Origin: Ideonella sp. WA131b
GTDB lineage: Bacteria; Pseudomonadota; Gammaproteobacteria; Burkholderiales; Burkholderiaceae_C
Reading direction: 5' to 3'
Length of the DNA stretch: 64,000 nucleotides
NCBI GenBank assembly: GCA_023657425.1
Contig: JAGTJW010000001.1
Span: 2,108,001 to 2,172,000, forward strand
Positions 55,710 through 64,000 of the stretch are shown one piece after another (the first letter of the stretch is position 1; every line of letters starts with the position of its first letter). The notes under the pieces were generated by a model that saw only the letters and a program-made list of their open reading frames with translations, searched no databases and was not told where the DNA came from. The position numbers and the translations under genes were made by a program.

Positions 55710-56840
55710 GTGACCGACACTGCCGTTTCTCCCGACACCCCTGCCGAGCCCGCAGCGCCGCCAAGCCTGGTGCCTGGCGCGACCGCGCCAGGGTCGGTGG
55801 CGGGGGCCGCGGGCCTGCGGGCCAGGCGCCGCTGGGCCAGCTGGGGCGCGGCCGCTCTGGCCGCGCTGTCTGCCGCGGCCCTGGTGTTCGCGTACACCAC
55901 GCTCCAGAGGGTGGCCTCGCTTGAGGCCGAGCTCGTCAAGCGCCAGGCCGACAGCGGCACGCAGGCTGCCGAGGCGCGGCTTCTGGCGCGCCAGGCTGAG
56001 CAGGCCAGCCGCGAGACGGCGGCCAAGCTGGCGCTTCTGGAGGCCCGCCTCGCCGAGACCGCGCTCCAGCGCACGCAGATCGAACAGCTGATGCAGGGCC
56101 TGGCCCGCTCGCGTGACGAGAACGTGCTGGCCGACATCGACAACGCGCTGCGCGTGGCCTTGCAACAGAGTGCCATCACGGGCAGTGCCGAGCCGCTGGT
56201 GACCACCTTGCGCCAGGCCGACGAGCGGCTGGCCCGCTTCGACCAGCCGCGGCTCGAGCGTGTGCGCCGAGCCGTGGCGGCTGACCTCGAGCGCGTGCGC
56301 AGCGCCGGCCTGACCGACTTTGCCGGCCTGGCCATCCGCATCGACGAGCTGATCCGCCAGGTCGACGAGCTGCCGATGCTCGCCACGCCCCAGCAACGGG
56401 GCGCGCCACGCGCGGCCCCGCCTTCAGCCCCGGTGGCAGCCGGCAGTGCCGGCAGCGGCGATCTCGCGGCGCGCTGGCGGCAGTTCAGCGAGGCTGTATG
56501 GGTTGAGGCACGGGGCCTCGTGCGCGTGACGCGCGTCGACACCGCCGAGGCGGCGCTGCTGGCCCCCGAGCAGGCGCTTTTCCTGCGCGAGAACCTGAAG
56601 CTGCGGCTGCTGAACGCCAGGCTGTCGCTGCTGTCGCGCCAATTCGACCTGGCGGCCGCGGACCTGCACGAGGCCCAGGCCCTGATCGACCGCTGGTTCG
56701 ACCGCGGTGCGCGCCGGGTCGTCGTGGCCGGAGAGACCTTGCGCCAGGTGGCGGCGCAGTCTCGCCAGGTGGTGGTGCCGCGGCCGGACGCGACTCTGGC
56801 GGCCATCGCAACGCTCAGCGCCGTGCCGGCGCCGCGCTGA
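55710..56840 (+). CDS. hemX: HemX-like uroporphyrinogen-III C-methyltransferase family protein
   Basis: 376 aa, starting with GTG. A cytoplasmic Pro/Ala-rich leader precedes one membrane helix (about 35-58, WGAAALAALSAAALVFAYTT), then a coiled coil (about 60-110) and a helical periplasmic domain. HemX proteins are named for sequence relation to SUMT annotation but lack a methyltransferase fold; their role in heme supply is unsettled. Gene order hemD-hemX-hemY supports the call. Confidence 0.88.
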   Translation: MTDTAVSPDTPAEPAAPPSLVPGATAPGSVAGAAGLRARRRWASWGAAALAALSAAALVFAYTTLQRVASLEAELVKRQADSGTQAAEARLLARQAEQASRETAAKLALLEARLAETALQRTQIEQLMQGLARSRDENVLADIDNALRVALQQSAITGSAEPLVTTLRQADERLARFDQPRLERVRRAVAADLERVRSAGLTDFAGLAIRIDELIRQVDELPMLATPQQRGAPRAAPPSAPVAAGSAGSGDLAARWRQFSEAVWVEARGLVRVTRVDTAEAALLAPEQALFLRENLKLRLLNARLSLLSRQFDLAAADLHEAQALIDRWFDRGARRVVVAGETLRQVAAQSRQVVVPRPDATLAAIATLSAVPAPR

Positions 56841-56852
56841 GAGCCGGGGTCC

Positions 56853-58103
56853 ATGGGCGGCGTTATCTGGCTGTTGCTTCTGGCCGTCGTGGCCGTCGTG
56901 GCGGCATCGATCTTGGGGCCCAATGACGGCCTTGTGAGCCTTTATTGGGGAGGATGGCGCACCGACCTGTCGCTGAACCTTGCGGTGCTGCTGCTGGTGG
57001 GCTTGGGCACGGCCTTGCTGCTTGTCGTGCAGGCGATCAACTCGCTCGTCAGTCTGCCGCGGCGGGCCAGCCAGTGGCGCGCGTTGAGGCGCGAGCGCGC
57101 GGCCGAGTCGGCGCTGCGCGAGGCGCAGGCGGAGTACTTCGCGGGCCGTTACGGCCGTGCGCAGAAGGCAGCGCAGCGTGCGTTGGTGCTGCAGGAGGAG
57201 GCCGAGGCGCTGGCCGGCGACGCCCGCTTTCGACTGCTTGCGTTGCTGCTTGCCGGTGGCAGCCTGCACCGGCTGCAGGACCGCAAGCGGCGCGACGGTA
57301 TGGTCGCGCGCGCGCTGGACGTGCGGGCCGGCAGCGCAGCCGCCACCACGGCCGGTGACGACGCGGCGCGGCTGCTGGCGGCCGAGTGGGCGCTGGAAGA
57401 CCGCGACGCCGGCCGGGCGCTGGAGCTGCTGGATGCGTTGCCCCCAGGTGCAGCCCGACGCACCCAGGCCCTGCGACTGCGCCTGCAGGCGGCGCGGCTG
57501 GCGCGCCAGCCGGTCGAGGCGCTGCGTACAGCACGGCTGCTGGCCAACCATCAGGCGTTTTCGCCGCTGGTCGCGCAGGCCTTGCTCCGCTCGCTGGCCG
57601 CTGACGTGATCGACACGGCCCACGACATGCAGCAGTTGCGCCGTCTGTGGAGCCAGTTCGACGCCAGCGACCGGCGCGATCCCCAGGTGGTGGCCCGTGC
57701 CGTGCAACGCGCCGCGCTGCTGGGCGGCGCCGACGACGCGCGACTGTGGCTGCGGCCGTTCTGGGACCGCTTGGCCGATCTGTCGAGGGAAGACCGCGAT
57801 AGCCTGGCGCTGGCGCTGACCCTAGCCTGTGATGGCATCGGCAGCGACTGGCTGCCGCGGCTGGATCTGGCCGTGCAGGCCTTCGGCCACGAGCCGGCCG
57901 TGGCGGCGGCGGTGGGTCTGGCGCTTGCCGAGCGCCAGCTGTGGGGCAAGGCGCGCGCGCTGCTCGAACAGGCCGCGGCAAGCCCGGGCCTGGCCGCTGC
58001 GCAACGCCGCCGTGCCTGCCGCGTGCTCGCCGCCATCGCGCGCAGCGAAGGCGACGAGGCCCGCGCCCAGGGTCACGACCGCGCGGCGGCCGCGCTCGAC
58101 TGA
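56853..58103 (+). CDS. hemY: HemY-like membrane protein with TPR repeats
   Basis: 416 aa. Two membrane helices at about 4-22 and 42-62 enclose the family signature GWRTDLSLNL. The rest is helical TPR-like repeats in the periplasm. It belongs to the proteobacterial HemY family, not to protoporphyrinogen oxidase of the same name. It lies 12 bases after hemX and ends 24 bases before a tRNA gene. Confidence 0.9.
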   Translation: MGGVIWLLLLAVVAVVAASILGPNDGLVSLYWGGWRTDLSLNLAVLLLVGLGTALLLVVQAINSLVSLPRRASQWRALRRERAAESALREAQAEYFAGRYGRAQKAAQRALVLQEEAEALAGDARFRLLALLLAGGSLHRLQDRKRRDGMVARALDVRAGSAAATTAGDDAARLLAAEWALEDRDAGRALELLDALPPGAARRTQALRLRLQAARLARQPVEALRTARLLANHQAFSPLVAQALLRSLAADVIDTAHDMQQLRRLWSQFDASDRRDPQVVARAVQRAALLGGADDARLWLRPFWDRLADLSREDRDSLALALTLACDGIGSDWLPRLDLAVQAFGHEPAVAAAVGLALAERQLWGKARALLEQAAASPGLAAAQRRRACRVLAAIARSEGDEARAQGHDRAAAALD

Positions 58104-58127
58104 CGGCATGCTACACTTGTGGGCTAC

Positions 58128-58204
58128 GCGGCTGTAGCTCAGTTGGATAGAGTACTTGGCTACGAACCAAGGGGTCGTGGGTTCGAATCCTGCCAGCCGC
58201 GCCA
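58128..58204 (+). tRNA. tRNA-Arg (anticodon ACG)
   Basis: Acceptor stem GCGGCTG pairs with CAGCCGC; D arm GCTCAGTTGGATAGAGT; anticodon stem CTTGG/CCAAG with loop CTACGAA giving anticodon ACG; T arm GTGGGTTCGAATCCTGC. CCA is encoded (58202-58204). The ACG anticodon is normally edited to ICG to read CGU, CGC and CGA. No integrase or att duplicate is seen next to it. Confidence 0.96.
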
Positions 58205-58222
58205 GAGTTGCTGTTCTGGATC

Positions 58223-58254
58223 AACGGGCTAGAGGCCTCGGCTTCTAGCCCGTT
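58223..58254 (+). terminator. Hairpin terminator after tRNA-Arg
   Basis: AACGGGCTAGA (58223-58233) and TCTAGCCCGTT (58244-58254) form an eleven-pair perfect stem with a ten-base loop. GTTCGTTCC follows, a weak T-rich tail. It would stop hemCDXY-tRNA transcription and may also act on the converging MBL gene. Confidence 0.68.
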
Positions 58255-58341
58255 GTTCGTTCCCTGGGGGTTTGGCGCGCGCTGGCCGCGCGCTGCCCTG
58301 CCGCAGGCGGCGCTGGATTGTGCTCCGCCGCCGGGCCGGCC

Positions 58342-59280
58342 TCAAGCATCGGCCACAATGTGGCCGCGCCGTACAAGAGCGCCGCTGTCCACCAGCGACT
58401 GGGCGACCCGCAAGCCCCAGGTTCCCACCGAGCCTTCCGGGCTGCCCAGCCGCTGCCACACCTGGCCCAGCAACGGCGTCGCAGCGATCCAGTCCTGCAG
58501 CGCCGCTTCGTCCTGCTCGCGCACCTCCATCAGGTGGTACTTCAGGAGCACGCGCGCGCCGTGCTGCAGGTGCCGCACAGGCTCGGCGTGGAAGCTGGCG
58601 AGCCGTCGCCGCGCCCGGATCAGCGCCTCGGGCACGTCGTCGAAAGGCGCCCCGTGCCCGGGGATGACATGGCGCGGCGCAAGGCTTTGGATGAGATCGA
58701 GCACCGCGGCCACGTCGTCGAAGCCCGGCTCGCCGTCCAACTCGGGGAATACGACGCCGAAGCCGTTGCCCCACAGCGCGTCGGCGCTGATCAGCACGCC
58801 CTCGCGTTCGTCGAACAGCATCAAGGAATGCGGGTCATGCCCCGGCGCGGCCAGGGCCAGCCAACGACGCCCCCCCACGACCAGCCACTCCCCCGGCGCG
58901 AGCACCCCGTCGGGGATGAAGCGCTCGCAGGTCTGGCCAGTGCTGGCGTGGCTGAGCGCGTGCGCCTCCCAGGCCCGCGCCTCGCCGTGCAGCCCGGGCG
59001 GGATGTCGATGCGGCAGCCGTAGGCGCGCTGCAACGCCGCATTGCCACCGCAATGGTCTGAGTGCAGGTGCGTGTTCACAACGCGGGCGAGTCGCTCGCG
59101 GCCCAGCCCCGCGTGCAGCAAGGTCAGTGTCTGCGAGGCATGCAGCGTGTGGCTGGAGTCCACGAGCACGGCACCTTCGCCGGGCTCGCCGTGCAACAGC
59201 ACGTTGTTCGAAGACAGCCAGCCGCGTTCAAAGACCTGCAAGCCGTAACGCCAGCCGGGCGCTTGCGGGATGGTGGACAT
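58342..59280 (-). CDS. MBL-fold metallo-hydrolase
   Basis: 312 aa. The zinc-binding motif is THLHSDHCGG (about 70), with further ligands in APGHDPHSL and the C-terminal VIPGHGAPF. A helical C-terminal extension (about 220-300) resembles the LACTB2-like group. These enzymes hydrolyse thioesters, lactones or phosphodiesters, and the substrate cannot be read from sequence. It is transcribed toward the tRNA terminator. Confidence 0.9.
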   Translation of the reverse strand: MSTIPQAPGWRYGLQVFERGWLSSNNVLLHGEPGEGAVLVDSSHTLHASQTLTLLHAGLGRERLARVVNTHLHSDHCGGNAALQRAYGCRIDIPPGLHGEARAWEAHALSHASTGQTCERFIPDGVLAPGEWLVVGGRRWLALAAPGHDPHSLMLFDEREGVLISADALWGNGFGVVFPELDGEPGFDDVAAVLDLIQSLAPRHVIPGHGAPFDDVPEALIRARRRLASFHAEPVRHLQHGARVLLKYHLMEVREQDEAALQDWIAATPLLGQVWQRLGSPEGSVGTWGLRVAQSLVDSGALVRRGHIVADA

Positions 59281-59584
59281 GGTGACGGGATGTGCAGGGA
59301 TGGCTGCAAGCGCGGGCCGGTGTGGCCAGCGGCGTGGGGCCGAACACTAACACCCCGGACCGGTGCGCAGCGGCAATCGCCGTGCAGGCGCGACAGATCA
59401 AAGACGCTGTTGCGAGCGGATGCGCTGGTTGAACAGGGCGGTGTTGCAGCGGACGATGCCGAGGCTGCGCGGGCGCCCGCATGGACAGTTCAACCGATTG
59501 GCGGGCTCCAGAGGGGTTTCTCGTATGTTTGTCTTGGACAGAAAGGCCTACATTGTGAAGGTCTGCAACCCGTTGGAGGACCGC
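59281..59584. other. 304-base intergenic region
   Basis: This divergent gap lies between the MBL gene and the small membrane protein. I see no gene or stable hairpin. An in-frame extension of the membrane protein from 59363 or 59525 is open but has no ribosome binding site as good as the GGAGGA at 59575-59580. No clear promoter hexamers were found by eye. Confidence 0.35.
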
Positions 59585-59947
59585 ATGCCCCAATACCTGC
59601 CGGCCTACGAACCGCCGGATCACCGCCGCGCTGCCCTGGCCGTGGGGGTGGCGCCCATCGCCGTGCTGCTCGCGTTCACGGGCATCGTCATGGGCTGGGT
59701 TGCTGTCGACATCGGCCTGGCGGTCCTGCTGGCCTGCACGCTTTGGGTGGCGCACGAGATGCACGCTTACCAGCGCGCGGTCGACGCCTACAACGCCGAC
59801 TACGTGCAGCGCCACCTGCAGTGGCGATGCAACGAGACCATCGCCGAGCTCATCGACAGATCTTCAATCGACGAGCCCGCCCGGGCCTTCGCGGCGCGCT
59901 TCCTGGCCGCGGGCCGGGCGTTGCTGCCCGATGGCCGATTGCCCTGA
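59585..59947 (+). CDS. Small two-helix membrane protein
   Basis: 120 aa. Start MPQYLPAYEPP is preceded by GGAGGA four bases ahead, which decides it over longer frames. Two adjacent hydrophobic helices (about 20-60, LAVGVAPIAVLLAFTGIVMG and AVDIGLAVLLACTLWVAHEM) are followed by a soluble helical tail (60-120) with two cysteines avoided except one at WRCNE. No family recognised. It is 84 bases ahead of greB and may share its transcript. Confidence 0.65.
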   Translation: MPQYLPAYEPPDHRRAALAVGVAPIAVLLAFTGIVMGWVAVDIGLAVLLACTLWVAHEMHAYQRAVDAYNADYVQRHLQWRCNETIAELIDRSSIDEPARAFAARFLAAGRALLPDGRLP

Positions 59948-60031
59948 CCGCCCTCGTGGGCTGGCGCTGGGTATGCCGGCGCTGCTTGAACACGTCGGCC
60001 ACCCCGGGCGCTGCCCCAGGGGCTCGCGCCT

Positions 60032-60589
60032 GTGAACAAGGCCTTCGTCAGGGAGACTGCGGGCGAGGACGACGACGAAGCCACGGGCCCGCCTGCGTGG
60101 CCCTCTGGCGCACGCAACTACCTCACGCCGCAGGGCTACGCGCAGCTTCGCGAAGAACTGGTCGGGCTGATCGAGCGCGAGCGGCCCAAGGTGGTGGAGG
60201 TTGTTTCCTGGGCCGCCAAAAACGGTGACCGGAGCGAGAACGGCGACTACCTCTATGGCAAGAAGCGCCTGCGCGAAATCGACCGCCGAATCCGCTTCTT
60301 GAGCCAGCGGCTGGACATCGCCGAAGTGGCTGACCCCAGCCAGCACCACGGCAACGATCAGGTCTTCTTCGGCGCAACCGTCACCTACGCGACCGCGCGG
60401 GGCGAGCAACGCATCATCACCATCAAGGGCATCGACGAGGCCGACAGCCTCAAGGGTGAGGTGAGCTGGATCGCGCCGATCGCGCGCGCGCTCATCAAGG
60501 CGCGCGAAGGCGACGAGGTACAAGTCGTCACGCCCGGCGGGCGCGAGACGATCGAGGTGCTGAAGATCGAGTACCCGCCGCCGCGATGA
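60032..60589 (+). CDS. greB: Transcription elongation factor GreB
   Basis: 185 aa. GreB rescues backtracked RNA polymerase by stimulating transcript cleavage. The coiled-coil tip carries the acidic pair in DRSENGDYLYGKKRLREID, typical of Gre factors, and the C-terminal FKBP-like domain includes SWIAPIARALIKAREGDEV. Length with an acidic N-terminal extension and the sequence YLYGKKRLREIDRRIRFL support GreB over GreA. GTG start with AGGGG eight bases ahead. Convergent with spoT, six bases apart. Confidence 0.93.
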   Translation: MNKAFVRETAGEDDDEATGPPAWPSGARNYLTPQGYAQLREELVGLIERERPKVVEVVSWAAKNGDRSENGDYLYGKKRLREIDRRIRFLSQRLDIAEVADPSQHHGNDQVFFGATVTYATARGEQRIITIKGIDEADSLKGEVSWIAPIARALIKAREGDEVQVVTPGGRETIEVLKIEYPPPR

Positions 60590-60595
60590 AGACGG

Positions 60596-62890
60596 TCAAG
60601 CCTGCCGATAGCGCGACACCCGGCTGACGACGGCTGCGCGCCGCAGCGTGCGCATCACGTCGGCCAGGTGCACGCGGTCGCGCACGCTGACGATCAGCCG
60701 CAGCTCGATCTGCTCCGCGGCAGGTTCCGGGTCCATGCCGATGTGCACGATGTCGGCCTCGGCGCTGCTGACCGCCGAGGCCACCTGAGCCAGCACGCCC
60801 TTGCCGTTCTGCACCAGAACGAACAGGCTGGTGTCGAAGACGCGCGTCAGCTCCTCGGCCCACTCCACCTGCATCCAGCGCTCGCTGTCGCGCTCGTAAA
60901 GGCGCCTGCCGCTCGGGCAGTCGGCCGTGTGCACCACCAGGCCCTCGCCGCGGCCGAGGTAGCCCACGACAGAATCGCCGGGGATCGGCCGACAGCAGGA
61001 CGCGAACTGGATCGAGTTGCCCTCGCCGCCGTCGATGAACACCACCCCCTGCGCCGGGGCCTCTTCGGCCGAGAAGCGCGTCAGACTCAAGGTCACCGCA
61101 TCGGGCTTGATGCCGGACTCGACCATGAGCTGCGCCAGTCGCTTCGCCACGATCACGGCGATCTTGCGGCCCAGGCCGACATCGCCCAGCAACTCGCTTC
61201 GGTTGCGGTTGCCGCCCCAGCGCGCAAGCTGCTGCCACAGCGCGGCGGCACTCTCGTCGGACGGGTCGGCGCTGGGCAACTGCAGGCCTTCGGCGCGCAA
61301 GGCCTGCCCGAGCAGCTTCTCGCCAAGCGCACGAGATTCGGCGCTCTCCAGCGTCTTGAGGTAGTGGCGAATCTTGCTGCGCGCGCGGCCAGTGCGCACC
61401 ATGCCCAGCCAGGCCGGGTTGGGCTTCGCACCGGGTGCGGTGATGATCTCGATCACGTCGCCGCTCTTGAGCTCGGTGCGCAGCGCCGACGGCTCGCCGT
61501 TGACCTTGGCGGCCACGGTGTGGTCGCCGACGTCGGAGTGGATGGCATACGCGAAGTCCACGGGCGTGGCGCCGCGCGGCAGCGCCAGGATCTTGCTGCG
61601 CGGCGTGAAGACGTACACCGCGTCAGGATAGAGATCAATCTTCACGTGCTCCAGGAACTCGGCGGCGTCGCGCGTCTCGTCCTGGATGTCGAGCAGGCTC
61701 TGCAGCCACATGGTGGACAGCCGGCCATCGGGGCCGGGGCTGCCCCGGCCGCCCTTGGAGTCGCCCACCTTGTAGAGCCAGTGCGCGGCCACGCCGGCCT
61801 CGGCCACTGCATGCATGGTCTCGGTGCGCATCTGGAACTCCACGGCCGTACCCAGCGGGCTGACGAGGGTGGTGTGCAGGCTCTGGTAGCCGTTGGCCTT
61901 GGGGATGGCGATGTAGTCCTTGAAACGGCCCGGAACCGGCTTGTACAGCTGGTGTAGCACGCCCAAGGAGATGTAGCAGTCCGTGAGCGTGGGCACGACA
62001 ATGCGGAAGCCGAAGATGTCCGACACCTGCGCAAAGCCGGCATGCTTCTCGCGCATCTTGCGGTAGATGCTGTAGACCGTCTTCTCTCGGCCCGAGACCT
62101 GGATCTTGAGCTTATGTGAAGAGAAGGCTGCTTCCACGTCGCGCTGCACGCGCTCGACGATGTCGCGGCGGTTGCCGCGGGCGCGCCGCACGGCCTTCGA
62201 CAGCGCCGCGTGACGCCACGGGTGCAGCATCTCGAAGCAAAGCTCCTGCAGCTCGCGGTACATTGCGTTCAGGCCCAGCCGGTGCGCGATCGGGGCGTAG
62301 ATCTCGAGCGTCTCGCGTGCGATGCGCTGGCGTTTGGCCGGTGCCATCGCGAGCATCGTCCGCATGTTGTGTAGCCGGTCTGCCAGCTTGATCAGGATAA
62401 CGCGCACGTCGCGCGCCATCGCCAGCAGCATCTTGCGGAAGCTCTCGGCCTGGCTCTCCTCGCGCGTGTTGAACTGCAGCTTGTCGAGCTTGGTCAGGCC
62501 ATCCACGAGTTCGGCCGTGGGAGCGCCGAACTTTTCAATCAGTTCTGACTTGGTGACCCCCCGGTCTTCGATCGTGTCGTGCATCAGCGCGGCCATGATG
62601 GCCTGGGCATCGAGCTTCCAGTCGGCGCACAGGCCGGCCACCGCGATCGGGTGCGTGATGTAGGGTTGGCCACTTGCGCGAAACTGACCGAGATGCGCCT
62701 CATCGGCGAACTTGTAGGCTTCGCGCACCTGCTTCAGGTCGGCCTTGCTCAGGTAACCCAGCTTGCCCTGAAGCGCGGCGAAGCTGATGGCCTCCGGGGC
62801 CTGCGTCAGGTCTGCCGGCACCAGCGGCGTGCGCTGCAGCCCCTGCAGTGCTGCGGGCAGCAGTTCGGCGGCGAGGGAGCGAAGACCCAT
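60596..62890 (-). CDS. spoT: Bifunctional (p)ppGpp synthetase/hydrolase (SpoT/Rel type)
   Basis: 764 aa. The N-terminal HD hydrolase domain is intact (QPYITHPIAVAGL and AALMHDTIEDRGVTK), the synthetase domain follows (FKDYIAIPKANGYQSLHTTL), then TGS (VFTPRSKILALPRGATPVDF), a zinc-finger-like CC region (FASCCRPIPGDSV) and a C-terminal ACT domain. The intact HD motif marks it as bifunctional rather than RelA-like. It sets the stringent-response alarmone level. rpoZ lies upstream on the same strand, separated by a terminator-like hairpin. Confidence 0.95.
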   Translation of the reverse strand: MGLRSLAAELLPAALQGLQRTPLVPADLTQAPEAISFAALQGKLGYLSKADLKQVREAYKFADEAHLGQFRASGQPYITHPIAVAGLCADWKLDAQAIMAALMHDTIEDRGVTKSELIEKFGAPTAELVDGLTKLDKLQFNTREESQAESFRKMLLAMARDVRVILIKLADRLHNMRTMLAMAPAKRQRIARETLEIYAPIAHRLGLNAMYRELQELCFEMLHPWRHAALSKAVRRARGNRRDIVERVQRDVEAAFSSHKLKIQVSGREKTVYSIYRKMREKHAGFAQVSDIFGFRIVVPTLTDCYISLGVLHQLYKPVPGRFKDYIAIPKANGYQSLHTTLVSPLGTAVEFQMRTETMHAVAEAGVAAHWLYKVGDSKGGRGSPGPDGRLSTMWLQSLLDIQDETRDAAEFLEHVKIDLYPDAVYVFTPRSKILALPRGATPVDFAYAIHSDVGDHTVAAKVNGEPSALRTELKSGDVIEIITAPGAKPNPAWLGMVRTGRARSKIRHYLKTLESAESRALGEKLLGQALRAEGLQLPSADPSDESAAALWQQLARWGGNRNRSELLGDVGLGRKIAVIVAKRLAQLMVESGIKPDAVTLSLTRFSAEEAPAQGVVFIDGGEGNSIQFASCCRPIPGDSVVGYLGRGEGLVVHTADCPSGRRLYERDSERWMQVEWAEELTRVFDTSLFVLVQNGKGVLAQVASAVSSAEADIVHIGMDPEPAAEQIELRLIVSVRDRVHLADVMRTLRRAAVVSRVSRYRQA

Positions 62891-62943
62891 GCCCCGAATT
62901 TAGCGCGGAAGCCCAAACCCACCCGAAGCGGGCCCAGAAATGA

Positions 62944-62968
62944 CGAGGGCGCCTCGCGGGCGCCCTCG
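62944..62968 (-). terminator. Hairpin terminator between rpoZ and spoT
   Basis: CGAGGGCGCC (62944-62953) pairs with GGCGCCCTCG (62959-62968) over a five-base loop. Reading on the minus strand, TCATTTCT follows the stem. It probably terminates part of the gmk-rpoZ transcript before spoT. Confidence 0.7.
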
Positions 62969-62988
62969 GAATCCGGGGTACGGCTGCC

Positions 62989-63192
62989 TCAGACAGGCAC
63001 CTTGCGCAACATCTCGATGCCGACTTCGCCGGCAGCGATCTCACGCAGCGCCGTCACGCCGGGCTTGTTCTTCGTCTCGATCTTGGGCGCGTGGCCCTGG
63101 CTGAGCATGCGGGCGCGGTAGGTCGCGGCCAGCACCAGCTGGAAGCGGTTGGGGATCTTTTCGAGGCAGTCTTCGACGGTGATGCGGGCCAT
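62989..63192 (-). CDS. rpoZ: RNA polymerase omega subunit
   Basis: 67 aa, standard length. [20 protein letters not shown] and YRARMLSQG are the conserved omega segments; it aids assembly of the beta-prime subunit and forms part of a ppGpp site in characterised polymerases. GGAAG precedes the ATG. It lies between gmk and spoT, the usual proteobacterial order. Confidence 0.97.
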   Translation of the reverse strand: MARITVEDCLEKIPNRFQLVLAATYRARMLSQGHAPKIETKNKPGVTALREIAAGEVGIEMLRKVPV

Positions 63193-63339
63193 GTGTTCTT
63201 CCGTAGGGGCAGGCGAGCGACCGCAAAGCGCAGGGGAGCGCGATCGCTTAGCCAGAAGCGATCATTCTAGCCGGGTCGTCCGCGCGGCCACCAGCCGTGC
63301 CGAAGGAGGCCCTCAGGCCCCGGGGCCTCAAGGGGTTGA

Positions 63340-63960
63340 TCAGGCCAGGCCCAGTCCAGCAAAAACCTGGGACTTCGCTCTCCGCTGCGCGGCGTACTTC
63401 AGTCGCTGCGAGTGCACGACGGTCTTCAGGTCAAAAAGGGCCGTTTCGAACAGGGCGTTGACGATCACGTAGTCGAAGTGCTGCGCCTGCGCGACCTCGG
63501 TGCGCGCATTGGCCATGCGCCGGGCGATGACCTCGAAAGCGTCTTCACCTCGGCGGTTCAGGCGCTGCATCAGCTCCTCCCAGCTTGGGGGCAAGATGAA
63601 GATCAGCACGGCGTGCGGAAACAGCCGCTTGATCTGCAGCGCGCCCTGCCAGTCGATCTCAAGCACGACGTCCTCCCCCCGCTCCAGCCGCTCCTGGATG
63701 GCCATACGGCTGGTACCGTACAGGTTGCCATGGACCTCGGCCCACTCGAAAAACTCACCGCGCGAGACCATGGCGCGGAACGTGGCCTCTTCGACAAAAT
63801 GGTACTCGCGGCCGCCGAGCTCCTGCCCCCGCGGCTGGCGGGTTGTGTGCGATACCGACACGGCCAGACGCGAGTCGAGTTCGAGCAGCGCCTTCACGAG
63901 GCTGGACTTGCCGGTGCCGCTGGGCGCCGCCACGCAGAACAGGTTGCCTGGAGTTTCCAT
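63340..63960 (-). CDS. gmk: Guanylate kinase
   Basis: 206 aa. Phosphorylates GMP to GDP with ATP. P-loop [10 protein letters not shown] near residue 12, GMP-binding [13 protein letters not shown] and [10 protein letters not shown], and [11 protein letters not shown] are present. ATG at 63960 gives the normal N-terminus; an in-frame TTG six codons upstream is less likely. The 40 bases beyond it to the window edge show no gene. Confidence 0.96.
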   Translation of the reverse strand: METPGNLFCVAAPSGTGKSSLVKALLELDSRLAVSVSHTTRQPRGQELGGREYHFVEEATFRAMVSRGEFFEWAEVHGNLYGTSRMAIQERLERGEDVVLEIDWQGALQIKRLFPHAVLIFILPPSWEELMQRLNRRGEDAFEVIARRMANARTEVAQAQHFDYVIVNALFETALFDLKTVVHSQRLKYAAQRRAKSQVFAGLGLA

Positions 63961-64000
63961 TCTCGGATTCTCGCCCAAGGTCCGCCTTGCGTAGGAACAC

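Noticed and set aside
58128-58204. tRNA-Arg as an integration site for a mobile island
   Set aside because: No integrase, no duplicated tRNA end and no change in gene style follow it; a terminator and housekeeping-type genes come next.

Overview
The window is about 70% G+C and reads as chromosome of a betaproteobacterium of the order Burkholderiales, probably in the Rubrivivax/Leptothrix/Ideonella/Roseateles neighbourhood. This rests on gene order (hemC-hemD-hemX-hemY, greB next to a SpoT-type gene, rpoZ and gmk), on Bug-type periplasmic binding proteins, and on protein families typical of that order. The assignment is an inference from content; no database was searched.

Layout. 1-8.0 kb: end of a LysR regulator, parC, dsbB and a RidA-family gene (minus), comEC, a SRAP/HMCES gene and an unknown lipoprotein. 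8.1-10.9 kb: a Spy/CpxP-like protein with an OmpR-type regulator and sensor kinase. 10.9-15.5 kb: MATE exporter, a DUF3717-DUF1289 protein, and a divergent copper pair (CopZ-like chaperone, CopA ATPase). 15.6-24.9 kb: a minus-strand glycan locus (GH13, PhyH oxygenase, esterase, GH92, secreted GH13) with a divergent AraC regulator. 24.97-27.7 kb: a truncated Phd/YefM antitoxin remnant and a second Spy-like/regulator/kinase set. 27.9-33.7 kb: 3-hydroxybutyrate dehydrogenase, then a Bug protein, thioesterase, crotonase and feruloyl-CoA synthase-like ligase behind a divergent TetR regulator with two matching palindromes. 34.1-39.4 kb: a TonB-dependent receptor and an S9 peptidase whose reading frame is broken. 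39.5-49.2 kb: a five-gene operon of transglutaminase-like, DUF2126, circularly permuted ATP-grasp and alpha-E domains. 49.2-58.2 kb: argH, a decayed AlgZ-like remnant, ppc, the heme genes hemCDXY and tRNA-Arg(ACG). 58.3-64 kb: an MBL-fold hydrolase, a small membrane protein, greB, spoT/relA, rpoZ and gmk.

The least characterised system is the 39.5-49.2 kb operon. Its domain set is a predicted peptide/amide-bond metabolism system, present here as a fused and a split version side by side and without the Anbu peptidase often found with it. Other notable items are the two parallel Spy-like two-component sets, the glycan operon containing a PhyH oxygenase, two sets of strong palindromic or inverted regulatory sites, and three decayed genes (antitoxin, AlgZ-like kinase, S9 peptidase). 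I saw no CRISPR array, insertion sequence, prophage or rRNA.
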